Part shown: one piece after another, positions 44,115 through 59,900 of the stretch
Layout of the letters: every line of letters starts with the position of its first letter
Position numbering within the stretch: the first letter of the stretch is position 1
Source: Selaginella moellendorffii
Taxonomy: Eukaryota > Streptophyta > Lycopodiopsida > Selaginellales > Selaginellaceae
Direction of reading: 5' to 3'
DNA: 64,000 nucleotides
Assembly (NCBI RefSeq): GCF_000143415.4
Contig: NW_003314262.1
Span: 658,078-722,077 of the forward strand
Notes under the pieces: model-generated
The model's input: the letters and a program-made list of their open reading frames with translations, nothing else
Told to the model about the DNA's origin: nothing
The model's database searches: none
Position numbers and translations under genes: made by a program

Positions 44115-45735
44115 CTATTGCGAGAGCGTAGATTCAAAGTGGCTTGTCAATCCCGTCATGCCCGGCAGCACCAGCATCCAAAACAGGGCCGTCAGTGATC
44201 CCACCAGGAAGACAAACAAGAGGTTTCCCCCATAGCGACCACCCTTGGCCTTGTCTTGTCGCTGCACCACGGCACCAGCAGCCTGCTTCCACTTGGGCGA
44301 GATCATCTCGACAGTCACACGAACGTTCATTGTTGTGGCTGCCACTGTCGACGACGATCCCTTGTCTGGGTGCTCTGCTGCCGAGGCCGGAAGAACCTGA
44401 ACCGACCCAAGCAGACTCAAGATCTTCTTCAATGGACCCCTGTCTCCTCCTTCCTCGCTATCGTCACCATTAGCCAGGTAATAGTCGCCACCTCCTGGCA
44501 GGCAGTGGTCGTCCATGACCAGCAAACTGTGCTCGTCGGCTTCCCTCCAGTTGGACGTCAGATGCTGGCAGCACAGCCCATGTTAAAATGCGTCCCACTT
44601 GCCTTCACCGGAAAAACATGCTCCTCACCTTTGACGGCGCGTCCACAATACAGTCACCCGCGCCTTGATCGCACTTGTCCTCAAGATTGGAGAAGTCACC
44701 AAGCTCGATAAAGTCGTCTTCAGCCAAAACCTTCATCAGATCTTCTGGCTGGTCAATCTGTTCCAGGATACCCTCGGGATCAGCAAAAGACAGCTCTCCA
44801 GGGTTCCTGTCTGGGTAATCCATCACCTGCAATCAATCAATCCACAAGTCAGCATGGCCCTGGCAAGCTTTCAGTCCGTCACCTGTGCCAGGTCAGGAAC
44901 TGGCTCGTCCAAAAGCATGGCAAGGAAGGCATCGAGCTCATCGTTTCCGCCCGGTGCCTCTTCCTTTGCAGCCTCTGTGTTGGTCGTAGTCTCCACGGAC
45001 GCCACCTCCGTCTCCGCGGCAACCTCCACCTCGGCTGTTTCATTGTCGGCCGTCTCATTGTCTAGCGAGAAGAACGAATCCCCCTCCGGATAGCATGGGA
45101 CGTTCTCCTCCTCCTTCTTGGCAGTCGACTTCCTAAACACCCGGCAAACAACGAATGCGTCCTGCGCATACTGGGAGGACGGTGTCAGCTTTGAGAGACA
45201 TAGGGTGTTTTTCTGTGGACTTACCGAGCACTTACGATCATCCTCGTCCAGTCGGTACTCGTGCATAATCCAGTCCGTCCTCTGGCCGTGGGGCGCCCTG
45301 CCGGTGTAGAAAACCAGCGTCTTCTTCATACCGATGTCGCGAGATCCCGAGCGCACGGTTCGGTCCTTTCCAGTCGCCTTCCAGTAGCCAGCTTCGGTGG
45401 CCCGGTTCGTCCGCCAGCCATTGGGATACTTCCTGTCGCGAGGGCTAAAGAAGTACCACTCCACATCCGTCACATACGATTTCCCTGTGTGAGCACAGAC
45501 GATGGGTGAGCGGAGCGGAAGGAAGGAAGGAGCTAAGCTCGACTAGGCAGTACATACCAGGCAAGTCCCATGGCTCGCACTTGTAGAGATCCACCTCGGC
45601 AATTATGTTGGCCTGGATGCTGCGCCCCGACACCTTTCGCGCCAGATAGAAGCCCACAAGCTCCTGATCCGTGGGGCGGAATCTAAACCCTGGCGGCCAC
45701 TGCTTACCGGGCGATGGAGAAGACGAGGACGCCAT
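44115..45735 (-). CDS. NAC transcription factor with C-terminal membrane segment (NTL type)
   Basis: Start [19 protein letters not shown] at 45735. NAC subdomains A-E are all visible: [64 protein letters not shown] and [28 protein letters not shown], then [10 protein letters not shown]. Acidic activation-like sequence follows, and near the C-terminus a hydrophobic segment [20 protein letters not shown], short of the end. Such NTL proteins are held in the ER or plasma membrane and freed by proteolysis under stress. Release here is inferred from the segment only. It lies 128 bp from the M3 peptidase stop. Confidence 0.88.
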
Positions 45736-45862
45736 AATACGTATGGATGGTGGCGCCGCCAGCTCAAGCCCCGCTCTCTCCCATGGCCCAAACCCCTCTT
45801 TTCGCTCTCCACGCTGCTCAGACCACTTCAATAAGACCTAAGTAGGACAGCCATAGATTTTA

Positions 45863-48800
45863 TCATTTAAGTCCCCTACTTTTTACAAACGCGCTTAACG
45901 ATGGTTCTCGCCCCAGAAAACCATGCACAAGCTCCGCTGCGTCCTTGCTCGCGCCTGGCACCAACACCTGGGGATCACAAACAACGTTACCACAATCCGC
46001 AAGGCCTTTCCTCGTACCTTGTCCCGAAACTCCTTGCCTGCCGAAAAGTTGCTCACTTCACCAGCAAAGCCACTCTCAAACATGTCTTCGGAGAGAACCT
46101 GTGCAAGCATGTTAAACGCACAAGACGACCGACTGATTTTTCCCACTCCTTCACCTGATTCCACAAGTAGCTGTAGTAAGTGCCGTCATACCCGCCCATG
46201 AGATGTGTAAACGACGTGCTCAAGTCCGTCCCTTCCAGCATCGGGATCCCTTCCATTACCTGGACTCTCGTTCACGTGACAAAGAGAAACAAGACAGAGC
46301 TGGTGGCTAACCTGGGTGTGGAGCTGCTCGAGAACGGAAACAGTATCGAATTGGTCGCTTGAGTGCACGATCAAATCGAACAATGCTGCCGCGGGAACCA
46401 AAAAAACGAAAGCATCATCAAACAGACAGAAATGAGTAGCGAGTTATGTGTACCTAGCAAGATCTGCCTTTTCGTCAGAAGCCCGGCATGGGTCTTCTTC
46501 TTTCGCACTAGTAACTCGCAAAAGCTGTCCGGGACAGGTTCTCTAGTGTCCTGCAGGAGTCTACGAATATCAATTAGCAAGCTTCATGAGCTCGACGAAA
46601 ATCACCACCTTATAGAAGCCACTCATACGCTTCAACGACGACTTTTCAGAGCACCTGTGTCAACAGACGTTAGCAAACGAGACATCCATAGTCGGCCTAC
46701 CACTTTTCGAGCATTTTGCTGGGAGCTTCCACGAAATCATCCTCGACCCGCAGACCGGAAAATCTGGCGAACGATGGACGGCTGCAAATGTGATGCATCT
46801 GCAATATAAACATGTTTAAGAAAGGGAGAGCGAAGGGAATAGCACAAGTACTTGCCACGTGACCGAATTCGTGAAAGAAAGTCTCCACTTCTGGATAACT
46901 CAGCAGGGCAGCATGTCCTCTCCTGAAGTTCGCAAGCATAGCCGCGACTGGCAGCTAGACAGTAGAACTGAGCTCATTCCCAAAAATTCAATCTCTCCAG
47001 TCAATGCTCTTACCTGACCGCTGCGAGTAGAGGAGGGCTGAAGAGGACACACGCAGGCATGCGAGTACTTTCCATCCCTACAGCCGGAGGACGAGATAAG
47101 CAAACAAACTCTCGTGATACATAGTAGAGCAGAATGGAAATACCTGTGATAAATATCGAGGTAGAAATAGCCAATTGTCTTCTTCGCATCTGTATCGCTA
47201 ACGGCAAAGAGCCGCACATCTGGATCCCACGCTCCCCGCTCCTCCTTGATTTCTTCGAAAGTAAGACCTGAAAACTCAAATGACAAACACAACAAAAATT
47301 AACCAGAAAGATATACCAAACAGCTCCTGATATATTTGGAAGAGACCATTGGTAACAACCTCCACAGGAAAATATTCTCTGATCTTTTCCGTGATTGCTT
47401 GAAACTCGAGCTCTTCAACTCTATGCATATAGTATAGAAGATCTTCCATACCAAACTCCTCTCCCCCTTCCTCGGCTTTCTACAGTGATAAAACTTTAGA
47501 GACCGTTAAGAAAATGCATATGGCAGACCTTTAGAGCCCGAAGCTTGTTCAACTCTGCTGCTGCAACTGACGACATCTTTGCCGAAAGGCTGAGGAGGAA
47601 GTTCTTTACCTGAAGCGAAACCAGGTGAGCCATGAAGAAGGTATTATAGCTTCTAGTTTCCTACGTTGGTAAAACTCTTGGCCATACGGCTGGAGGTCAC
47701 GTACTCCACATGATTAGGATAACCAAGCAGGCGAGCCAGTCGATGACGTAGCTTCACCTGGAAAGGTCCAGGCATAAGCGATCGTGAAGAATTCATGCAC
47801 GAACCACGTTGTGGAAGATTGGAAGATTTTCTGCGATGCAACGTTTATCATATGCCACTGCCAATGCCTTGCGCGTGCTTCCTACCTAGGGATGAGAAGA
47901 ACCGGTTTAGAGAGAAAGCATTACAGACATTCAGCCCAACCTTGCAATTCTGCATGACTGGGAAGTAGTAGCGAGCATCGAGCGGAAGCTTGAGCTTGCC
48001 ATGCTTGCCCTTCTCCAAGTTCTAAAAGTGAAGGAAAAAGAGAAAACAGGACGCAAAAAGGTGTCATATCAAGGCGGCAACGGAGACGTGTCTACAAACC
48101 TTAACAAACGTTATCGGTAAACCCGCAAGCTCATCCTCGTTGAATAGTAGAACCTCATTGAGCTGCGCGAGGTTTTTCTGGAAGGTGATGCAGAGTTCCC
48201 CGATAGTTTTCTTGATCTTGTCGACTTCGGATCTCATTTCGGGAGTCAGGTGCAGCCCAAGCCTCTCGTAATCCCTGACCTGCATGGGCAGACTTCGGTG
48301 GGAGGGAGTAAGCAAGCTTTAGATGAGTACCAGATGGTTGACAAAACGCTGAGTTTCAGGCGGCAGGTCCTCTTTCTTCTCAGCATAGGCCTTGACAACG
48401 CGGTACACGTCCTCCCGGAGCCTGCTCATCGCGAAACATCGTGAGCACAAGGAATGCATAGGTACGAGGCAACCTGCATTTGGCGTTGTATGCCTCAAAC
48501 ATCTTCTCGGCTTTGACGCTGGCATCACGGACGTCTCTCGCCGGATTCACCAGACTCGGGAAGACGCACGACTGAACAGCCATGAACTCGTCAGCTTCCA
48601 GCCTTTCCAGGGGCTCAATCACCGACTCGTAGGTCACCTGACTCCCAAGCAAGCAAACAAAAGCTTGTCATGCTTGCTTCTACGAGAATGAGGCTGGTTA
48701 CCTGGTCCAAGGGCACAGCGGCGACGGCGTCGTGAACTCGGATGGAGTTTGCAATGACGTGATCCACCGCTCTGAGGATCTCCCCGGCGGAGAGGCTGGA

Positions 48801-49052
48801 TCGGAACTTGATGTCCTTGCATCCTCCTCCTCCTCCTCCTCCTCCTGCTGCTGCTGCTGCTGCTGCTCAGGTATTAGGGTTGCCGCCTTGCGCTCTGCTC
48901 ACATTCAAGCAGATCCATCGCTTACCTCGATCCTTGCCTCCGCGCAGCAGCGTGAGCAGCACCCTGGCTGCGACCAGTGTGCCCAGCGCCGCCCCCGCGG
49001 CCACCGCGATCCTCCTCTGCCGGCTTCCACCCTGCGCCTGCTTGCCGGCCAT
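45863..49052 (-). CDS. M3 family thimet-type oligopeptidase
   Basis: Zinc peptidase. The start [14 protein letters not shown] at 49052 is followed by a hydrophobic helix ([22 protein letters not shown]), as in some plant TOP forms. A microsatellite sits at the first splice acceptor. Later exons carry [50 protein letters not shown]-type helix ([20 protein letters not shown]), [11 protein letters not shown]-like, TFFHEFGHV (the HExxH zinc site, about 46862-46876) and [18 protein letters not shown]. The last exon ([23 protein letters not shown]) stops at 45863. It degrades short peptides. Position of the helix suggests membrane-anchored or organelle location. About 15 exons. Confidence 0.85.
48822..48867. 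repeat. Compound (TCC)n(CTG)n microsatellite at a splice site
   Basis: About eight TCC units followed by about eight CTG units. On the minus strand this is (CAG)n then (GGA)n, spanning the acceptor of the M3 peptidase intron 1, so CAG at each unit can act as an alternative acceptor and GGA units would encode a glycine run. Confidence 0.8.
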
Positions 49053-49217
49053 CCTCCCTCCAGCTCGCCAGTAAGCTCGGGGAGGATCGACCCGTGGTTC
49101 GAAACGGGGGATCGCCAATTAGGTTATTAAGTAATGCGATGATGATAGGATGCGAATGAGTGAATGGCGATCGAGGGGAGCTCTTAGGGTTTTGGTTTTG
49201 CGTATGACTTGAGGTGA
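49053..49217. promoter_or_regulatory. Shared promoter, M3 peptidase / FtsH
   Basis: 165 bp between divergent ATGs of two peptidase genes. A telo-box TTAGGGTTTT lies at about 49184-49193. Co-regulation is inferred from spacing. Confidence 0.45.
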
Positions 49218-52590
<3,373 letters not shown>

Positions 52591-52670
52591 ATTGTCGTGC
52601 TCAAAGCCCCTTTACTTAATTTTTATGTAGAGTTTCTCCTCCCTAAAGCCCTAGGTAGTGGAGAGAAGCT

Positions 52671-53397
52671 ATGTCTGGTGGCATAGCCAGGGGGCGCTTG
52701 GCGGAAGAACGGAAGGCGTGGCGCAAGAATCATCCACACGTAAGACGATCGCATCCCTCTTCCCTGCTCATGAATTCCTCGCTGTCTGTGTGGCGTCTAG
52801 GGTTTTGTGGCCAGGCCCGAGACCCAGCCCGATGGATCGGTCAACCTAATGACATGGCATTGCACTCTACCGGGCAAGGCCGGAGTAAGTAGCCAAGCCC
52901 TTGGAACTGGAGCACTACTAATATGGCTTGCGCTTGGCGCAGACGGACTGGGAGGGCGGCTATTTCCCGCTGGCGATCCACTTCAGTGAAGATTACCCCA
53001 GCAAGCCTCCCAAGTGCAAGTTCCCTCCAAACTTCTTCCACCCCAATGTCTACCCCTCGGGAACAGTGTGCCTCTCCATCCTCAACGAGGACTCTGTAAG
53101 TTGATTCCCTCTGGAAGCCACTCTCACGCTCGTCTCTCGTCTCTCGTCTCTCTCGTTCCAGGGCTGGCGACCCGCCATCACCGTGAAGCAAATCCTCATC
53201 GGAATCCAGGAGCTGCTGGATGCCCCCAATGCCGCGGATCCCGCGCAGTCTGATGCCTATCAGATGTTCATCCAGGTTTTGAGGGTGCTCCCCTGGTATT
53301 GATAAAAAAGCGCTGTTTCTTGTGTGGCGTGCAGGATAGAGACGAGTACAAGCGAAGGGTACGACAGCAGGCCAAGCTGTATCCCCCGCCCGTCTGA
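52671..53397 (+). CDS. SCE1: SUMO-conjugating enzyme UBC9/SCE1
   Basis: E2 enzyme that transfers SUMO to target lysines. Spliced from short exons: [23 protein letters not shown], then [47 protein letters not shown], and [18 protein letters not shown] with the catalytic Cys. The tail is [24 protein letters not shown], then [16 protein letters not shown]. These are diagnostic of UBC9 rather than ubiquitin E2s. Starts 80 bp after the FtsH stop. Stop TGA at 53395. Confidence 0.95.
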
Positions 53398-54158
53398 TTG
53401 CTTTCACCTTTTACCATGGCCTGGTAAAAGAAGAAACGTAGTGGAAGGAATATTCTTCAAGAAAAATGTGGTATGGGTTGGTTATTATACGCAATTATAT
53501 GCCGTGGATATTCCGCAAAGTTGTGCCGTGTGGATTGGGCAAGAGCGGGCGGCCGCCCGGCCGGCCTGGGTTTTTTGAGGTTTTGAGCGGGAGAGCCTCT
53601 TTCTTGTTTACCTCGCTCGAGTTGGAGATGGAGATGGGAGGATTACTCTAAAGCACACACGGTTTATTAAGGCAGGCGCTAAGTTAAAGTGAGGGCTGCC
53701 TGCCCTGCTGGTGGTGCTGTCAGGTTATGCTTTTCTTTTGGCTTTGTTTCGTTTTAGTGCTTGCGGAGCTCTCCTTGGCCTCGTAGCCCCTGCCTAGACA
53801 CACACAGCAGCAAGCAATCGAGCAGCAAGCAATCGAGGGGGCGGAGGTAAGTGTGTGGCCAAGAAACAAACCAGGCAGCAATCCAATCCAATCCGGCCGT
53901 AAAAAAAGGAGGAGTGTTTTTAAGTAGGGCAACAAGGCCCTGGGAGAGGGGAACAGTAGGGGCGCGTAGATCCTGCGGGCTAGGGGGGACAAATGTGGCT
54001 GGCTGCTGGGCGCGAGCAAGCAATGTGGGATTTGGGAGGTGGAGGAGGCAGTAGCAGGAGCAGCGGCGGCGGCAGCTGGTGAGCTAGGAGGCCTCTGGAC
54101 GCGCGAAAGAAGGAGAGACAAGCGAAACAAAGAGCGGTGGGATCACAGCGCGGCGGCA
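53398..54158. other. Intergenic, UBC9 3' flank and MAP70 promoter/leader
   Basis: Contains a GC-rich palindromic patch (GCGGCCGCCCGGCCGGCC, about 53550-53570) and a GGA/CAG-rich leader before the MAP70 ATG. Frames on either strand here have no supporting features. Confidence 0.4.
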
Positions 54159-56093
54159 ATGGCGGAGTCAATTAGTAGCCTAGACGAGGACGACGGCTTC
54201 TTCGACGGATCTTGCAGGGAGAGTGTGGCGTCGGCCATGGGGTTTTGCAAGCAGGACGGGAAATCTTCCAGGCGGAAGACCGCCGTTCGCCCCAGCTTGG
54301 AAACGGAAGACATCATACACTTGCTCCACGGCTCAGATCCAATCAAAGTGGAGCTCAACCGGCTCGAGAATGAAGTGCGAGGTAAGCAGCGCTCGGATCT
54401 ACGCCAATGTACATGTTTCTAAACCCGGCGCCACCGCTTTTGCTTGTCTTGTGCCAGACAAGGATCGAGAGCTGTGCGAGGCGCACGCAGAGATCAAGGC
54501 CCTGCGCCAGACGGAGCGGCTCAAGGAGAAGGCCGTCGAAGAGGTAGCTCGTCGCTGATTGATCGCCACCATCACCAACATTTCCTTTTGCAGCTATTTG
54601 ACGAGCGTGAGAAGTTGCAAGAAAAGCTCAAGGCCATGGAAATTGCTCTGGAAAACAAGGTGCCGTTACTTTTTTCCGCTCTTTCTTGTTCATGACACTT
54701 TCCTTTCCCTCGCAGAACCTGGATCTCAAGAGGACCAACGATGAGAGGAAGTCGGCGCTAGCAGCCCAAGCTGCAGCAGAGGCGACACTACGGCGGCTGC
54801 ATGCCTCCCAAAAGGACGAAGATTTGCTGCCCCTGGAAGCCATCTTGGCACCCGTAGAAGCAGAGCTCAAGAGCACCCGCAACGATGTACGTCTTCTCCT
54901 TGTTGCCCCACCCGGTTTCTCACGCTTTGCAAAATTCCCTGCAGTTCTCAAGCTGCAAGACGATAACAAGGCCCTCGACCGGTTGACAAAGTCCAAGGAG
55001 GCTGCTCTTCTCGAGGCTGAAAGAGCAGTTCAGTTTGCGGAAGCCAAAGCCTCGCTCGTGGATGACTTGCAGAATCGGAATCAAGAACTTCTCAAACAGA
55101 TTGAGATCTGCCAGGTACGTTTTGGCCCCTCCTCGGATACCATGGTGCCAAGCCAAGCCTTGTGTGTGCCTTGGTGCAGGAAGAGAACAAGATATTGGAC
55201 AAGATGCACCGGCAGAAGGTGGCGGAGGTGGAGAAACTGAGCACTACCGTGGCAGAACTGGAGGAAGCACTTCTTGCTGGAGGAGCCGCAGCAAATGCTG
55301 CGCGTGACTTTGAGCGCCAAGTACATCACCTCATGGTAGTGCCGCCAGCCACCTTTGGGTCGCACTCACCCCACATTGTCTTTTTACCATTAGGAAGAGA
55401 AACGGACGCTTGAGCGGGAACTGGCGCGTGCCAAGGTAACAGCAAACAGAGTGGCAGTCGTCGTTGCAAACGAATGGAAGGATGCAAACGACAAGGTCAT
55501 GCCCGTGAAACAATGGCTTGAAGAGAGGAGATTCATGCAGGTGCGTGCGTACGTTGTGTGTGCGTGTGTGTTTCTTCCATTCGGCCTAACTAAGTGCGTG
55601 TCCTTGTCAGGGAGAGATGCAGCAGCTCCGTGACAAGCTAGCAACTACGGAACGCACCGCAAGGAGTGAAGCCCAACTCAAGGTAGGCACGTACACACTT
55701 TGGCTGCCGAGATAGGTGCCCAATGGCTTGATTCATGTGGCAGGAGAAGCTCCAAGTCCGGCTCAAGGTTCTGGAAGAGGGGTTGAGAACATCCACCAAC
55801 GGTTCCACTCGGAAGCACGACGATTTTTTGCGAAGCGGGACGAATGGTGCCAGTGTGCGTCGTCAATCAACAGGCGGGTCGGACATTGGTAACGGCGTGG
55901 CCAGGCGGCGGCCGTCAATGTCATCAGCGTCACAGATGCGGGGCTCGGTGTCCGGCTCCACCATCCTCAAGAACGGCAAGTTTGGATCCAAGGCGTTTGA
56001 CGGAAGCAAGTCGCTGGATGCGGGCCGGTTTAAAGCCTACGCTAACGGGTGCGAGGAGCCAAGAAAGGTGTCCTCGGCTGCGAGTGGGGCTGG

Positions 56094-56128
<35 letters not shown>

Positions 56129-56632
56129 ACGTAAAGCCTGAGGCCGGCAAGGTGGAGGGAGCAGCAGTCGCTGCAGCCGACGACAACGTGTCCGTCCTCT
56201 TCTATGATATGTTGCAAAAGGAGGTGGTGACGCTGCGCAAGTTGGGCCACGAGAAAGACCAAAGCCTCAAGGACAAGGATGACGCAATCGAGGTATATGC
56301 GTGGGTTTGGCTCTAGGTGCTCATGACAGTCGGACTTTTGCATGCAGATGCTGTCCAAGAAGGTGGATACGCTGACCAAGGCAATGGAAGTAGAGGCGAA
56401 GAAGATGCGTAGGGAGGTAGCAACAATGGAGAAGGAGGTGGCCGCGATGAGAGTAGACAAGGAGCAGGAGAACAGAGCACGGCGTCTTAGCATTGCAAAG
56501 GGGAGTGTAAATAGTTCCCATGCGTCATCGAGGTGAGGCAAAGAAAGTTTCTCTTGCGGCGGCTGGCTGACATGGTTGATCGATTCCCACAGGGGAGGAT
56601 TGATGAGAAGCCCATCAGACATCATGAGGTGA
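54159..56632 (+). CDS. MAP70: Microtubule-associated protein MAP70
   Basis: Plant-specific microtubule binder that shapes cell walls. Spliced from about 11 exons. Start MAESISSLDEDDGFFDGS; then LEVEDII-type LETEDIIHLLHGSDPIKVELNRLENEVR (family signature), LCEAHAEIKALRQTERLKEKAVEELFDEREKLQEKL, NLDLKRTNDERKSALAAQAAAEATLRRLHASQKDED, EEKRTLERELARAKVTANRVA and NEWKDANDKVMPVKQWLEERR, a MAP70 hallmark. A Ser/Gly-rich stretch with a 12-Gly run follows (about 56094-56126), then a coiled-coil end SLKDKDDAIE... RRLSIAKGS and LMRSPSDIMR. Long coiled coils cover about residues 60-330. Stop TGA at 56630. Confidence 0.93.
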
Positions 56633-56946
56633 ATTGAGACACGGCAATGCGGCGAGCGAGGCGACTAACATACACACGACGACGAAGATTTAGTCTCTCT
56701 TTTTTATATTTCCTGTGTGTTGTGGGTTTTACTATGCTGTAAAATTGAACACGTTCATGTTCGTTGTTGTTTGGCGACGAGCCGAGCACAAGGGTATATG
56801 CTGTCGAGTTTCTTACCTAGACTGTAGAGCAGAGCGATGCAGGCCGCAATTCCGGGCTGCTCCAAGGCGGCAAGGAAGGAGCCATAGGTAGGGCGCAGAG
56901 AGCAGAGAGCACAGATCTGGATCTGGCTCGCGGAGATCTATCCGAT
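56633..56946. other. Intergenic, MAP70 3' flank and P4-ATPase leader
   Basis: No further feature seen. A T-rich stretch near 56700 may belong to the MAP70 3' end. Confidence 0.4.
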
Positions 56947-59900
56947 ATGGCAATGGGCGGCGGTGGCGAGCGGATGCGGTGGAGCAAGCTCTACTCGCTG
57001 TCGTGCCTGCGGCCGGCTGTGGCGGAGGAGGAGGAGGCGCGGAGGAGGCAAAGCAGCAACTTGAGCGGTGGCGGGCGGCTCGTGTGGTGCAACCAGCCCG
57101 ACAAGCACCGGGTGAAGCCGCACAAGTATCGATCCAATTACGTGTCCACCACCAAGTACACGCTGCTCACCTTCCTCCCAAAGGCATTGTTCGAGCAGTT
57201 TCGGCGGGTGGCCAACCTCTACTTCCTCTTCGCCGCCGCGCTCTCCCTCACGCCGCTGGCTCCCTTCGCCGCCTCCAGCCTCATCGCGCCCCTCGTCTTC
57301 GTGGTGGGCGTCAGCATGCTCAAGGAGGGCGTCGAGGACTGGCGCCGCTTCATGCAGGTGCGTGCGTGTGTGCGTGTGTGTGCGTGGGGCTTTCCGTGGC
57401 TCACTCTCCCGTGTAGGACGAGGAGGTGAACAAGCGCAAGGTGGCGGTGCACGTCGGGGACGGCGTGTTTGCGGACAAGCAGTGGAAGAGGGTGCGCGTG
57501 GGAGAGGTGGTCAAGGTGACGCAGGACAGCTTCTTCCCGGCGGACCTGCTGCTGCTGTCGAGCAGCTTCCCCGACGGCATCTGCTACGTGGAGACGAGCA
57601 ACCTCGACGGCGAGACCAACCTCAAGGTGAAGCGCTGCGTGGAGCGCACGCTGGAGCTGTCCGACAAGTCCGACTTCGCCACCTGGTCCGCCCAGGTGCA
57701 CTGCGAGGCGCCCAACCCCCACCTCTACACCTTCGTCGGCAACCTCGACTTGGACGGCAGCGTGATGCCGNNNNNNNNNNNNNNNNNNNNNNNNNNNNNN
57801 NNNNNNNNNNNNNNNNNNNNNNNNNNNNNNNNNNNNNNNNNNNNNNNNNNNNNNNNNNNNNNNNNNNNNNATGCAGAACGCCCGGGAGGCGCCCTCCAAG
57901 CGCAGCCGCATCGAGCGCAAGATGGACAAGATCATCTACTTCCTCTTCAGCGTCCTGCTGCTCATCTCGCTGCTCGGCTCCATCGTCTTCGGGGTCATGA
58001 CGCAGGCCGACATGCCCCGCTGGTGGTACCTCCGCCCCTCCGACGCCGACGTCTACTTCAACCCGCAGCGCCCGCAGCTGGCGGCGCTGCTGCACCTCAT
58101 CACGGCGCTCATCCTGTATGGCTATCTCATCCCAATCTCCCTTTACGTGTCCATTGAGGTTGTCAAGGTGCTGCAGGCAATGTTCATCAACCACGATATT
58201 GCCATGTATGACGACGTGACCGACACCCCCGCCCACGCTCGCACCTCCAACCTCAACGAGGAGCTGGGCCAGGTGGACACCATCCTCTCGGACAAGACGG
58301 GCACGCTCACCTGCAACGTCATGGAGTTTCGAAAGTGCTCCATCGCCGGCGTCTCCTACGGCCGGGGGATCACCGAAGTGGAGAGGGCCACCGCCAAGAG
58401 GCTCGGCAGGGAGCAGCAGCTGCACGAGCAGGATGCAGGGTCGGAGGAGCACGACCACCGCAGCAGCAGCAGCCACGGCACCAGCCCCGGGAACTTCGAG
58501 ATGGCCCATGCTGCACCCTTCGTCAAAGGCTTCAACTTCACCGATGAGCGGGTCATGGATGGCAACTGGCTGCACCAGCCGCACTCTTCCGTCATTCGAA
58601 CCTTCTTCCGAATCCTGGCAGTCTGCCACACTGTCATCCCCGAGGAGAGCCAGGAAACGGGCGACGTGAGCTACCAGGCGGAATCGCCGGACGAGCTGGC
58701 GTTTGTTGTTGCTGCAAGGGAGTTTGGCTTCCAGTTTTACAAGCGCACGCAGTCGACCGTGCTCGTGCGGGAGCCCAGCGATACCAATGGTACCACCACC
58801 CTCCGGTAAGAGACGTGACTCGCTTTCTTTCTTACGTGCGCTGCATTTCAGCGAATACAAGCTGCTCAACCTGCTGGAATTCAACAGCACCCGCAAGCGG
58901 ATGTCCGTCATTGTAACGGACGATGCAGGTAACACCTTCCTCTTCTCCAAAGGTGCAGACAGGTACTGTTTTGAGTGTAGCCTCTCTCTCTCTCTGTAGT
59001 CACCACCCTCCCTCTCCCATTGCAGCGTCATGTTCGACAAGCTCAGCAAGAACGGACGTCAGTTCGAAGCTGCGACAAGAAGCCATCTCTCCGAGTATGC
59101 CGAGGCCGGCCTGCGCACCTTGATCCTTGCGTACCGCAAGCTCGACGACGCAGAGTACAGGGAATGGAACGCGGTCTTCCTCAAGGCCAAAACCACCATT
59201 GGAGAAAGCCGAGAGGAGCTCTTAGATGCTGCATGCGACATGATAGAGAGGGACCTGGTCCTTGTGGGTGCCACTGCCGTGGAGGACAAGCTGCAGAAAG
59301 GGGTAAGCTTGGTTGGGGGCGCCACTCCTCTTCTCACGCACCGCTTATCCGTCCAGGTTCCTGAATGCATAGATCGGCTAGCCCAAGCTGGCTTGAAGAT
59401 ATGGGTGCTTACTGGCGACAAGCTAGAGACTGCCATCAACATTGGGTACGTTGGTCGCCCCCAACTCCTCTTTTAACCATACTCTCTTGCATGCCCGCAG
59501 CTTCGCATGCAGCCTGTTGCGGCAAGGGATGAAGCAGATTCTTGTGACGTTGGACAGTGGCTCCACTGAACAATTTGGCAACAAAGAGGCCAGTGCCAAG
59601 GTGAAGAAAAACAGATGATTCACTTCCACTTTGCACTAACCACTGCTGCTGTAGGCATCCAAAGAGAGCATCAGCCAGCAGCTTGCGAATGCCCAGCGCC
59701 AGATTGATCTGGAGACTGACGACGACGCTGCGTTTGCGCTGATCATTGATGGTAAAGCACTTGCCTATGCATTGGAAGATGGCCTTAAAGACAAGCTGCT
59801 ACGCCTGGCAATCAACTGTGCCTCTGTTATATGTTGCCGGGTTTCTCCCAAGCAGAAGGCGCTGGTACAGTGCTGACGCGCTCGCTCCCACCCTTGTGCT

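Noticed and set aside
53720-54130. 136-codon minus-strand frame upstream of MAP70
   Set aside because: Composition mirrors the GC-rich leader on the other strand; no domain, no splice logic.
57622-59049. 475-codon minus-strand frame over the P4-ATPase
   Set aside because: Shadow of the GC-rich coding strand and crosses the N gap.
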